This document shows positions 1 to 11,468 of a stretch of 64,000 nt of DNA, in pieces; the first letter of the stretch is position 1; every line of letters starts with the position of its first letter. Source of the stretch: Ancylostoma caninum (taxonomy: Eukaryota; Nematoda; Chromadorea; Rhabditida; Ancylostomatidae); the NCBI GenBank assembly GCA_037903475.1, contig JBAJFG010000002.1:4901501-4965500 (forward strand), given 5' to 3'. Position numbers and translations under genes: made by a program. A model generated the notes under the pieces. It saw only the letters and a program-made list of their open reading frames with translations, was not told the origin of the DNA and searched no databases.

Positions 1-2533
1 ACACTTGATCCGTGTTTGTTACTGGTCCGGCAAGTTGTACCTCGGCTAGCGCTAATGGTGGGATCACCACTCTATGCGCCGCAGACGCGATCAGCTTGGC
101 GTGCTTCGGTTGTCTCCTTGCGTTTTCCTCCACCGCGCTTCCGCTGTCCTGTTTAACCTTGGTGAACTCAGCTCCCACTTGGATTCGTATACCCAGGGAT
201 TCTAGGGCATTGGTGCCGATCAAGATTACGTCGTGATCCGACCTCTGGATATGCATCTGGACCTTAGCAGTGTCGCCGCCTTCCACCTGGATTGTTGCTG
301 CTATCACCATGAGGAAGGACATGAGATTCCCCGATGCATCGTAGACCTGTGTATCGGAACCGTCATCCATCATCGTGACCAATTTGTCCAGGTCAACTCC
401 GCAATCTCTGGCCTTCAGTAGCCCTAACGGGATGATAGTGATCACCGATCCCGTGTCGATGAGGGCTTTCGCCTTCATGCCAAAGACATGGATGTTACAA
501 TGGCATGGGTCGCCGTATGCCGGGGTCGGCGTGGTCGCATTTGTCCGATTTATCCCGCAACACCAGGATTGTAGGTGGGTCGAAAACGACGTGCGGCTCC
601 CCTTCGGTTGTTTAGATGACGTATCCGTGGCGTTGGGTTTCGAACCGAATCGTTCCGAAGCTTTAGGTGGCCCCCTTTGACGAATCCTGGGTCCTATGTC
701 CCGTGGTTGCTGCGCATTACCGCGCTCTTCGTTGGGGTTATTCCCCTTCGCTCCATTGCGCGGAGATTGCCTTGATCCAGTAGGCTGTTGGCTTTGAGGA
801 TCAGCCTTCCTATCCGCTTTACCTCTGCCGGGGCGAGGCTTCCAGTTTTTCCCTGCTGTCGACGAAGTTGCTTCCCGGGTTCTTTCCAGACGCAATGCTA
901 CCTTGCGCACTTCTTCGTAGACGTGCCCGTCCGGGGAGTCTAATGCAGCCAACATGTAGTACGAGTCCTTCCACTCGGAGAGGCACTCGTACAATTTACT
1001 CCCCATGTCAAAGTCGCAATCCGTCTGTGGCGACATCCGTTTAGCAATCTTCTGTAGTCGGCAACAGAAGTCGAAGACCGACTCATTTTCGTGCTTCCGA
1101 AAGTTTTTCCAGTCGGCTTGTGCCTTCAGCCGTTCGCATGGCGTGTTCCTCGCTCTGCGGAGCTGCTCGACGAGGCCGTCGAATGTCCCGTTTAAGATCT
1201 CCACGGGTAGGTTCTGGGCATGGGCCTTTGCCGTCCCCTCAAGGTGGTTCAGAAGGATATCTCTTCTATCGGAATCACTCCACACCGACCTTGGGTATTT
1301 CACCTCGATCTCGTGGAGGAAGTCCGTGAGAGATCGCTTTCCATCATACCGTCTTACCTCCGATACTGACTGACTCTTTAGAACCTCCTTTAAGGTGACG
1401 AGAACGTCGTTTTGTGGGTTGGTATTTACGGTTGATGCTGGCCTACACCTTTATAAGGAGCTAGAAGAGGGAGAAAACTCACCTCTCGGGAGCGATCGGG
1501 AAGAGTTGGTCGACGATGTCCGTGACGACTTTTGGCATATCTTCTGCGGGTTCGATTGAAGCCAATCGGTCCGCTTGGTGGATGCGCTGGTGGGGCGGTG
1601 GACGCATGACTGCAATGAGTGAGTAGAGTTCACGTCATCAAACATGCGGCGTGCCTGTAACCAGGCCTCTCCTGAATACCTACCTTGACGAGGCGCCGGG
1701 ACCGGCGGTAGCACCTGGGCTGGTTGTGCAGGTTGTGGAGGCTGTTGTTGGTCAACCTGCAAGGTAGATATTTGTTCCCTCAATTTTTCAATTTCTTCCT
1801 CCTGTCTCCTTATTAACTCGCCCACAGCGTCTACGTCGCACCCTAGTGTTCTAGTTAGCGCTCTCATTCCAGCAGCTTCCCGCAAAATGTCTGGTAAAAT
1901 TTCGCCAAGACGCTCTGCCGATGTACCTAATGCCTGCACAATTTCGGTCGCTTCCTGATCCTCCTGCCTCAAATGCGTTACAGCTAGCACCGCGCGATCT
2001 ACCGCGCTTTGCACCGCCAGTAGGACTTGCTGCCTTTTTGTTTGCGATAAATTGCGAAAATGTGCTAGCAAGGCGAGATCGCATCCGTGCACTATATCGT
2101 GCATTACATGCTGCCAGTTTCCTACCTCCATAGGTTCTTGACCGGGTGCGTGTGCGGCTGGTGGTGGTGTAACTTCTTCACGTGGAATCTGAGGCAGTCC
2201 GCCTTCCATTTGCGATCTGCAATTACTCGCATGATGTTCTGCTGCGGCTGGTCTTGGCCCCCATGTTGATGTTTTAGGCGCGGGGTTTGGCCCGCTAACG
2301 GGCGCGGAGAGCGAGCTCAGCGCTCGCGTCGACAAAGATAGGGCGCGCTCCTGCCCGATGGGGATATCCCCCGGAAGCTGGTCAGCGCCTGACCTTTGTC
2401 GGTCCACGCCGACGGCGGGGTGTGCCCCTGCGCCAGGCCGAGAGCGGCCTTCTGTGGTCCCGTTACCGGGAACTTCGGCTTCCCTTGCTGCGTGGCCTAG
2501 CGCCATTTTTATAACAAGCTCACAAGGACTCAC
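1..2533 (-). CDS. Gag-protease polyprotein of the LTR retrotransposon (partial, spliced)
   Basis: The first open segment (1684-2533) gives a proline-rich N-terminus, a helical stretch and a coiled coil (IRRQEEEIEKLREQI) ending in a PQPAQPAQ linker. The frame then seems to break, but two canonical introns restore it exactly. One is 74 nt (1610-1683, GTAGGT..TTGCAG, phase 1). The other is 40 nt (1443-1482, GTGAGT..GTGTAG, phase 2). From 1442 to the window edge a single frame stays open and carries a gag-like helical domain, a basic linker and an aspartic protease with the catalytic DTGS at 446-457 and a later LIGTNAL motif. No CCHC zinc knuckle is visible. The start may be the first Met (2533) or an internal MALGH about 9 codons in. 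The absence of in-frame stops suggests a fairly recent copy, or a host-used one. Splicing is inferred from the sequence only. Confidence 0.7.
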
Positions 2534-3460
2534 CTAAGCTTGGGGGTAAGTGATGTGTGGCCAATTGAAGGTTCACGTGGCGCGGCTTGCCTGCAACAAA
2601 TGGATTGCTAAAGCCCAGAGTTTCGGAAAACCCCGCGCGAGAATCACGACGAGCAAAAGAAATGCAAATGGAAAAAGGGATCACTAGGTATTTACGGCCT
2701 TAACCGTCAGACCTTCAAGAACCAACCGTTAAACTACCAAAGTTTATTATCTAAACTCACACTAAAGCTTCTTCAGTGGCAGGTGATTAAATACCAGTAG
2801 TATATCAAAACTGAGGTTAATAAGTGAGATTAATAAGTGAAAATATACCGGTGTAGAATGAGATAGATTACTTAGTTAAATGCAAAAAAACAACTATATA
2901 CAACTAGCTACTCCAACTAAGTGATCACCAAGCTAAAAGCTACTACTACAGAAAACAACAGCCCAGGGAAACCCTAGGGTGTGGCTGGGGAGTAGAGGGC
3001 GGTCGCTAAGAACCCGGGGTGCACGCAAAGCAGGGAAAAACTAGTTTACGGCTGTGACGGCTCCTTATAAACCTACTCGCAAGTCCGCCCTACCGGCTCC
3101 CTTGGATTGCGAAACCGCAGTGGTTGGATGTTCAAATCGATCGAGAGCTATACAGCTCAATCGATCTTCCGCGCACTACGTAAGTGGCGGCTATAACACT
3201 CCTTCACGCGTTTCCTCTTTCCCTCCGTTCGTGTCGAGTCTCCTCCGACAGCGCACGAGACAACTGATGCCGCTTGCGGCCCTTATATAGTGCCCGGCCA
3301 CGCCCACTATGACGTGGCAGCGGCTGCCCTCGGGTCCCCAGCCTGCGCCCCCTAAAGTTCCCCATGGGTTCACTTCATCAGTAAGAAACGCCAGGCACGT
3401 AGGATTAATGCACTATACAGGCTATGAGTGAGTAGGATACAAAATATCTACAACATATAA
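2534..3460 (-). other. Probable LTR/leader of the retrotransposon
   Basis: No coding signal. On the minus strand a TATATAAG-type box (3282-3289) lies about 750 bp upstream of the gag start, and GTGAGT-type donors occur near 2525-2532. This fits an LTR promoter followed by an untranslated leader. TG..CA borders and a tRNA primer site could not be fixed by eye. Confidence 0.4.
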
Positions 3461-3469
3461 TATCTACAG

Positions 3470-3740
3470 GTTAGGCTTCGGAAAGAGAGGTTATCCACGG
3501 GGTTGGTGAGATATACGCCTAGGCTTTGAAAAGGGAGATGATCCACGGGGTCGGTGAGATGCGGGGTGAGTGCGCAAGTTCCTGTCTAGGCTTTTGCCTA
3601 AGCTTCTGGAAAGGGCGGTGATCCACGAAGTTGGTCAGATACATGGGGTGGGTGAGCAAGTTATTGGCTAGGCTTGTAGCTAGGCTTTGGAAAGGGGATG
3701 ATCCAAGGGGTTGGTGAGAAACATGGGGTGAGTGCGGGAG
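3470..3740. repeat. Degenerate tandem repeat (about 60-90 bp unit)
   Basis: Four diverged copies share the core TAGGCTTnGGAAAG followed by GATCCACGGGGTTGGTGAGA and, in the longer copies, ACATGGGGTGAGTGCG. Reading frames through it are repetitive shadows rather than a gene. Confidence 0.75.
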
Positions 3741-3829
3741 CCTTGCGAAACCTGGATGCCCGGGTGTGCACACAAAATTGACGAAATTAACCCCACAACT
3801 GCAAGATATACAGGAACAAAACAGAAGTA

Positions 3830-4518
3830 ACGGAACAGCAGATGACTTATCGTGGTCTACATTCGGCAGCAAACTCCACATCTTCATCTGCGTACATTCG
3901 TCACGGTGCTTATTCAGCTTGGTAAGATTTCCGCTAGCAACACAATACCTTCTGGACTGCTGGAGACATTTTTTTTCTGAAAAATCATGTATTTGCCTGA
4001 CAAAAAAATTGAAATAGAAGGCTATACGCTGCACGCACATTATCATCATTCTGACTACACAAAGCCTCAGACACTATTTACGTGAAGATTGCCATAAACG
4101 CCCTGTTCTGAAGTATTTATTGTTATTTACTACTGTACTTAGTTCCTAGCAAATTACCAATATTACAAGATAGGAATAAACCATTGACGATCACAGATGC
4201 AGTGGATTCATTTTGACAGTGCATTCCCGCGACAGCGGCTCTCCTGACATTACAGCACGCAGTGCGATTAGTCAAGCAGTTAACACGCCATAAACTTGGC
4301 TTCTTGATGAGTTTCATTTGTATGTTTCTCCTTTTATTTATTTGTAAGAAATAGGGAAGAAAAACATGAGAGGAAACAAGCGATAAAACTTACCGAAAAC
4401 ACCGGACTCATTGTGGATCGTCTGTTTGAACGACTGCGCTGCGTGCCCCAATGTTAGCAGGGCCTCTGTCACGGAAAATGCACTGTCGAACCGAATCGAC
4501 TGTAGGTAGAGCGGGTGA
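3830..4518 (-). CDS. Unrecognised gene, two internal exons
   Basis: Exon A (4394-4518) lies between a strong acceptor (CTCCTCCTACAG) and donor (GTAAGTTTT). It reads HPLYLQSIRFDSAFSVTEAL and continues through LGHAAQ to NESGVF. Its phase-1 end joins in frame to exon B, which begins at 3976 after GATTTTTCAG and gives EKKCLQQSRRYC..KHRDECTQM. Exon B stays open to at least 3830, where I cannot place its donor or a stop. Upstream exons are not identified. I do not recognise the family: the soluble-looking, cysteine-containing sequence could belong to a receptor or secreted ectodomain, but that is only an impression. The gene lies between the minisatellite and a TIR element. Confidence 0.5.
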
Positions 4519-4652
4519 CTGTAGGAGGAGAAGAAGGGACGTCTTTGTCGGCAAGGAAGCGCGTTTCAAGAAACACGGTTTTCATGAATAGAAACAGGCA
4601 CGAAATTTTTGACGTATTCTTTACGCTGTCAGAATGCAATCTATCAGAACAC

Positions 4653-5489
4653 TACTCTGAAGTCCGCCGGTGGACCAGCAGGCTAGAGAAAGGATGTGCC
4701 TGACCAGGAAACGGGAGATCTGAAGTTTGCCTGGCTAGTTTACGGCTAAACCGACGTTTTCAGATGTTGCCTGGACATTTTACGGGTCAACATCCGATCC
4801 GGCTCAATTTAGGGGTGTGCCTGATCAGAATCCCGGCGAAGCTGTTTCCTGACCAGGAAACAGGTGTTGCCTGATCAGATTACGGGTATCGCCTGTTGTT
4901 TGAGCAGATTACGGGGGTTAGTAGAGAATTTTTGTAGCTTCACTCATATTTTTCTACAGTGCGATGAAATTCAGAGCTGAAGCTTGTGCCAGATGGATGT
5001 GCCCTTAACTTCCTTCCATAAAGTCAAAAATTGCGCAATTTTTCGGTCAAAATGGATTTTCTCTAAAATAACATGCGAGTTGCAAGCTGCCGCATGTACG
5101 CAGCACAATGAAGAGGAGACTCGCGATTGGAGGTGTTTTTCAAGCTTGGAGGCAAAGAAATCTGTGTCATGGAGTAGCCTGCACCCAAAGTTGGGATCGA
5201 ACAGCTCATCTAAGAGATTTCTGGTGGTAGAGTTCACTAGGGCTTCGTGGGATCCCACACCGTGATAGACCATGTTATTTAATTTTTGCAGGGACGTCCG
5301 GGCTTGGCTAGTTTCCGGGTGACGCCTGGCCAGTTTCCGGGTGTTCACGGCTGCCTGATCAGATTCCGGGACTGGACTTCCTCATTAGTCCCCGGGTGTT
5401 GCCTGGACAGTTTCCAGCTCTCGCGTGCCTGGCCTCTGCTGGCCAGGCAACGAGAACCGTAAAATGTTCAAGCGGCGGACTTCAGAGTA
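4653..5489. mobile_element. Non-autonomous TIR element with subterminal repeats
   Basis: Perfect 17-bp terminal inverted repeats, TACTCTGAAGTCCGCCG at 4653-4669 and its complement at 5473-5489, bound about 840 bp. Inside each end is a cluster of short diverged repeats of the form TGCCTGnTCAGnTTnCGGG (4703-4920 and 5290-5450). The middle (about 4930-5280) has neither repeats nor a convincing gene. Terminal repeats plus subterminal repeat clusters are typical of MITEs cut by hAT or similar transposases. No clear target-site duplication was seen, so the superfamily is open. Confidence 0.6.
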
Positions 5490-7041
5490 TGCGAAACAAA
5501 CGACGAAAATGTTCTCCTCATTTTGGAAAGTTTTGTATGAAACAGTAAGGTTCCCAGTGAGCGATCCATGCCAACTAAATTCTTGGAAATCAAAAAGTAT
5601 GACAGGTATCCGGCAAATACAGTATCTTGCAGAATCCTATGGAAAATTTGCGTAGTGGAATAACATGAGGTGCTAATCACGATCGTCGTATCCATCCTTT
5701 ACTGGAGCAGTTTCTAATTAGCCATGGTAAGGCTTGAAGAAAAATCCCGACTTTGTCAAGAAAATGGCAGTATTGTGCAGAACCATGTTCATAATTATAA
5801 TATGCCTTTGAAACAACCCCTCTATCTAAAGTTTGGAAGGACTCTGTTTCATAACAACTGTGCACATCTTCCTTAATTTATTCACTTGCACTTCTGTGCC
5901 CACAGGTTGTTATATGAGCAGGCTTCCCTACGAAAATGAAACTCGGCTGTTACCCGAAGAAAACCAATTTTTCCAGAACATCAGAAAATTACCGTTATTT
6001 CCGTTCCCAATAATTCTTTGGCGATGGTGATACCAAAAGCAAACAGTGTGCAGTTTCAGCATAAGCTGTAATAAAGAATGATTATGCCGCAAAAAAAGGA
6101 GGCGAAAGATGGCTTCTGTGGTTCCTTTTTGATGTACTTTTTTCTCTTCCTCTAGGGAAGGTGTGCTTAGGAAACGCTCCCAAGGCGAATATATCTGAGT
6201 TGCGTGGAGAAAGTGTTGCTAATCAGAAATGCCTTTTATAGACAGTATAAAGAAAGCGAACGGAGAAATTGAAAAAAAATGGAGAACAAACGAAAAGCTT
6301 GAGAAAATACGCTTAAAAAACAAAATAACTTCATGGTATTAAGACAAAAATCAAGTCATTGATCCAAACTAATCACGGAGGAAAACTTACACTATACGCA
6401 ACAAATGAAGCTATCAGAGGTATGCTTCACTCATGAACGCAGAGTTCACGTTAGTAGACGAAAATCGTGGTTTACGCGCTCCAAAAGTAATTCTTTAAGA
6501 ATCAATATCAAACCAAGGACTCACGCATCAGTCATATTTATTGATATGCAAAACGGATATGCCGAGATACAATAGAAGTTTCGTTTTTCAGATCGTTCTC
6601 CGAAGAAGTTGAAAACACTCAAATTCAAATTCTGCACTGATTTTGAATTTGGGGGAATGGGTTTCACTTTACCAACTTTTTTCCTTTTTTGAGAAGGCAT
6701 TGGTTATTCGGAAACAACAACATTGTGTGTGGAAACATGATAAGAAAAAATGAGTACTTTCGCGATGGAATACAATATGGCTACTAGGAACCAAAGCGGA
6801 AGGCAATACGGCTACTAGGAACCAAAGCGGAAGGATCTTTCAAAAACTGAGATTTTGGAAACTAAAATCTTAGAAATGGAGTACAAGAACCAAAAACAAA
6901 ACCAGCTGGAACAGTTAAGCCGGATGGAGTGCGCAAAGCAACACGATAGTAGAATAATGCAGAACAAAAAGAATACGACAAAAAAACGAAACTTACCATG
7001 ATCCACTCACCTTCTTCCGATCCACATGATGTTCGTCGCCC
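5490..7041. other. Intergenic/AT-rich sequence
   Basis: No exon chain could be supported on either strand. The only structure noted is a short tandem duplication at 6778-6832. Confidence 0.4.
6778..6832 (+). repeat. Two-copy tandem repeat
   Basis: The stretch GGCTACTAGGAACCAAAGCG, continuing GAAGG, occurs twice head to tail within 55 bp. Confidence 0.8.
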
Positions 7042-8216
7042 TCACAACCGGTCATAAAGGGAATCATAACAGTCGTACCGATTGCTCAATGAGACGTATT
7101 CTTCCCAGCTCTCCAGCATTTGGTCCACGAGCAGGTCGGAACATCTGAAATATAAAAATAGTGCAACATAGATAGCGAGGTGGTAAAGCGGGTGTGACGA
7201 AATAACAAAACATGATGGAATGTTACGAATAATTTAAATAGGTGAGGGATAACACCCCCCTAGAAGCCTGTGAGGGTGAGAAAAGCGCCAAATATAGTGA
7301 ATCATATATTTGATTCGTATGAAAAATTTTTACTTATAAACAGCAAAAAGTGCGAACAGTGTACATGAGTGCAGTCTCTTCAATGGAAAACTCGGAGGAA
7401 GCAATCCATATTTGCGAACCACACCGAACAACAAGGGGAGCCTGGTGAAAGCGAGTGCAGTCCCACTGCGCGTTCGATGGATCCTAAGACACACGGTCAA
7501 TGGATGAGACGGAGCACAGATGTAACGCTTAGAAGGAAACGCGGACAATATAACATGAAAGAAAAGAAAGAAACATGAAAGCAGTTAGAAAGGCATTCTC
7601 TTCTTCGTGCCAGTCGGGTGAAGAAAAAAAGAAAATGGGCACAGCAGCTAGCGCGCTCCACGGACACTTTATTTGGTTTCCAGTCGTCCTATAATTATAA
7701 AAATTCCTTTAATAAGGAGGCGCCTATTTTTAATAGTATAAGGATTAGCTCTAGGGGCGCAATTAAACTTTGTTAAATCACTCCTATGACTCCAAATGAG
7801 CAGCAAAATGTGAACTCACGAAAAAAGTTGACATTCCATAAATGAATAAAGTGCGCTGCTATTAGGCAAATACGCTGGACATTGGGAACACGAAATTTCT
7901 CGACGAAATCCCATGAATTCCTTGAGTTGCTGATGGAAAAGTCGCATTTCTTCCAATGTTAATCCATTTTCGCAAGTTCCTATATTGGAAAAATTCAACA
8001 CTGCTTCCAGCTGATTCCCTATCCAATTACTTATAGCGATCCGTGCCATCCTTTCGAGGTTCAGTGTACTCATATCTTGCAGTGAATTTGCTGGAGATTC
8101 CACGGCTGAAAGTTCATTGTAGTTCCTAGTCTCACTAGCGGGACTGTCGAAGGGATTTCTTTCTTCAGATTCACTGTAGTTCACTGTTCTTCCGGTGCTA
8201 TCAAGCAGGTAGGCCA
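7042..8216 (-). CDS. Unrecognised protein, C-terminal two exons
   Basis: Exon 7820-8216 follows TTTTTTGTTTCAG and ends at a GTGAGT donor. Exon 7042-7144 follows TTTTTATATTTCAG and ends in TGA at 7042-7044. They join in phase 2 to give one frame, ...ECQLFS/CSDLLVDQML...SLYDRL stop. The protein is acidic and polar, with an Asn/Ser/Glu-rich start and then a helical, cysteine-containing part (TCENGLTLEEM, CSQCPAYL). No family is recognised. A phase-1 exon ending in SNSRLG just before a GTAAGC donor near 8365 would fit upstream, but no start codon was found, so the N-terminus is unknown. The 675-nt intron (7145-7819) holds nothing else I can name. Confidence 0.6.
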
Positions 8217-11200
8217 CTGAAACAAAAAAGAACATTTCAAAAAAAAAACACCAACCTCGGTGAGTAGCATTTACGACGAGATAAACCTGCGCTGAATCTG
8301 CTAAAATGTACACGGCCTAACATTCCCCGCACGGATGGCCAGAAGGACGAGGTGGCGCTTACCTCCTAAACGACTATTAGAAAAGATGATCCAGTGATGA
8401 AGTGAGTGAAAATTGAGCAATATCGAGCGGGAGAGTCGACATTCAATGAATGCGCGCAAATGAAATATAATGTTTCACCGGGTAACATAGTTGCGAAGAT
8501 ATCAGAGGAAGAGAGCTCGAGAAATCGTGCCGTGTTCGCAGAAGCAGCCGAGAGATGCAAATCATAGGCACAAATACTCAACTATCGTCGTTTTTGAAAC
8601 GGAACGGGCGAAAGAAAATGAAGAAATCGAAACGAGGTTCGACCGGTCCGCTTTCAGGTCGATCGATCGCTTGCGGTATCGATCGTACTACGTGGCATGA
8701 CATGTTACGTAAGTTGGTCCCCCGGCGGACTCGTTCTTCGTAGGACCGTCGCGGCCTTGCACATGATAGTTAACTGCGTGCTAGTAACTGAAAGGCAGCA
8801 CCCGTCGAAACAATCGTGTTTGTGATTCCGCCATTTTGGGGTTTTTGGGGGTCTATTGCTCATATCCTGTGATGAAATCGCGTGAAACTCCCGAGAAAGC
8901 CGGGAAAACGCGATGCTGCCTTCCGTGCGCGGACGAGTACTCCGGCGGCACCCTGCGTGCGCAAATGGGTCCCAGCACGGAGACAGGGAATCGGTGGCAG
9001 CCCGCATGCGTTTGAATGCGTAAGCTGGCGCGTCGAGCCCTCCGAAGCACTGGCCGACCGGGAGTGCACGGGACGGCAGTTCGCAGTTTTCTGCAGGCGA
9101 GTCGTTACTGTGTGTATTCCTTGCAGATTCGTAATGTGCGCGACGCCTACTTTAAGGTTCGCAGATCAAGTCCGAGTCGAGGATTTCGACTCGTGCTGCC
9201 TTTAAACAGCATGGGCGGAATGTTGTTAATTATTGTTATATTGTTATTTAATGTCCTTAGCATGCATCACAGTTATCTTGAAAAGGGCTGTTTAAGTCGA
9301 ATGTAACTCGTCCACGAAGTTCTGAGTAATACAGGGTGCACCGAAATTGCCTGTGCGTACATTTCTCTGTCCAAAATAGGAAAGGTTAAACTAACTTGCG
9401 AACCATACTGCGAATGTGTTTTACTAAGCTATTCCATCTGTAATCTGTAAGCAACAATTTGCTTTCCAAATGACTCATTTCTCTGTCTGTACAGATTTGA
9501 AGAAGTCTACTGACTGCGCCGCCCGTTGGTCGCTGGTTTTATTTCACTGGATTTTTTCAGGACGATTACCAACAAGTTTAATTCCCTTTATTTAGTAGTA
9601 CAAACTCCACCCTTTAATATGCTCAAATATGAAACAAAAGGAGTAACGGTGACAACTTCTTTGAGCTGAAAATTGGGAAAATACACCAGCAGGTCACATC
9701 TGAACTAATTCCTCCCTATAAAGTGGCACTCAGTCAGTTAGAACCAAATTTTGCTGACAGACTTGTGGGGCAGCAAAGATTCTCAAACATTTACTAGTAC
9801 CACTTCCACTCATGGAATACACGCCTCAGACCGAGAAAACCAGCGAAATTAGTACATCCGATAAAATGCCCGTTCAGGCCATAACAAGCAATTGATGGTC
9901 CAATTTATTACATGCTTAGAGAATTAGCCCTAAACAACCATATGTAAAAATCCAGATTCGTCCAAAGTCCACTACAGGAAAAGTCATTGAGAACAGGACA
10001 GAGACACATCGCGAATAAAGAGCGATTTTTAGCCCGTTTCTAGAAAGCTTCATAAGCTTACGCAGAGGCAGAAAGACGCCAATCAAAATAGTTCCATTTT
10101 CAGAAGAAAACTGAAGGAAATTCATCTATCAAAACTTATACTTACATGAAATTGATCTATCAAAACTTATACTTACATGAAAATTGTATTAGTCAGATTC
10201 TTTTCTCTCAGTACTGAAGCAAATATCAACGCCATCCTCTCGCATCCCTATCACCCCTATATCGTCTCCTCAGTCTCGTATTGTTAAAATGGATACATCG
10301 ATCACAACCAAACTCCTCTAAACTTATTTCGACTCATGTGAAAACTACATCCAACCGCACGAACTAATGTTACAGACCGCCCACCTGCAATGCACACTCT
10401 TAGAAAAAAATCCTCATGCAATGTCCAAACACCTTGGAAGTGGAGTGCTTGGGAGTCTGAAAGAGGTCATAGACCCGCCTGGATAGGCATGGAATTACAT
10501 TCGTCCAGGTGCTCTCCTGCCCTTTTCATCACTAGAGAGTGATTTACGGCATGAGGCCAATCACACCAAGATTATTTGGTCATAACGAGGTAAATCTAGC
10601 TCGCAGACTAAATCTAACAAAATATGTAAATACCTGCTTGTTTAAGCAATAACTCTTGTCAAGATGAGGTTTCATTGTTGGTAATGATGTTTGTATCCAA
10701 GGATGCAACACCTACACGTGTAATTAGACAAATTTGATGGTTTTTGGTTGGAATGATATATTCGCTTCTAGATTTTTCTTCGATGACATACTTTTTATGT
10801 AATGCAGTTCATTTATATAATTGTGGATCTCTTATAGCATGTCTTGTTGGAGCACAATTAGTGCATTCGATAAAATAAAATAAATTCTGAAAACAGCTAC
10901 CGTTTACGGTAGGAATGACCTGGGCAAACGAACAAGAAGTCTCGTGGATTGGCTCAACCGTCCCAATTTGAGACAGAAGAAAATTAACGCGCGGGTACTT
11001 TTGGCCCCTCTAAAAATATCGTTTTTTTTTTCGAAATGGTTACTCAAGCTTCTCAGCGATCATTGCTAAAGTAATGCAGTCCAAGAGCTCCACATTCTAC
11101 AAATTCCCATTGTCCCCTAATAAGAGCTAAGATATGTGCAAAGGTTAAAAAAGGCTTCTGGTGGTAAGGATGCTAACTAGGAGGGGGGAGACTTGATACC

Positions 11201-11468
11201 GATTTGTTTGTTCGTATGGTCAATGCATGTAACAAACAAGAGCGCTCTGAGCTTACTGCTGAACTCACTTGTTCATAACTATATATGGAGATGCTGGCGA
11301 AAGAACGTGGCAACATATACTGGTTAGAAGAAAATCTGTAGGGAAGCATGATCTTTATTCAATCTCGCAACTGTACACCCATCGATTTCCTACTCATTAC
11401 AACTGCAACGCTATAACACCTCAGACAGCACAAATCACTACGTCACTCACATTACTGCTTATATTAAG
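8217..11468. other. Intergenic region with a GC-rich island
   Basis: About 8640-9200 is clearly GC-richer than its surroundings and contains ATCGATC-type palindromes (8660-8690). It may be a promoter or first exon, but no exon chain could be proven. From 9300 to 11460 the DNA is AT-rich with no supported gene. It holds a solitary Tc/mariner-type end at 9332 and a head-to-tail duplication of about 30 bp (CTATCAAAACTTATACTTAC) at about 10120-10180. Confidence 0.4.
9332..9360 (+). repeat. Solitary Tc/mariner-type terminus
   Basis: TACAGGGTGCACCGAAATTG begins with the TA + CAGGGTG pattern of Tc/mariner ends and resembles the inverted sequence at 37443-37466 (TACAGGGTGACCGAAAATTG on the minus strand). 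No partner end was found nearby. Confidence 0.45.

Larger units (their letters stand above)
1..3460 (-). mobile_element. Ty3/gypsy-like LTR retrotransposon, 5' part
   Basis: A retroelement read on the minus strand runs off the left edge of the window. It encodes a gag-like region and a retropepsin-type protease. Reverse transcriptase and integrase would lie outside the window. The 5' side (about 2540-3460) has no coding signal but holds a minus-strand TATA box at 3282-3289 and is probably leader plus LTR. I could not define LTR ends or a primer-binding site. Assignment to Ty3/gypsy rather than BEL/Pao rests on the protease style (DTGS, then LIGTNAL) and is an inference. Confidence 0.75.

Noticed and set aside
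3519..4049. 176-codon minus-strand frame through the minisatellite
   Set aside because: Its left half is repetitive (LTHPMYLTNF-type repeats) and only mirrors the tandem repeat. Just the right part (from 3976 downward) is kept as an exon of another gene model.
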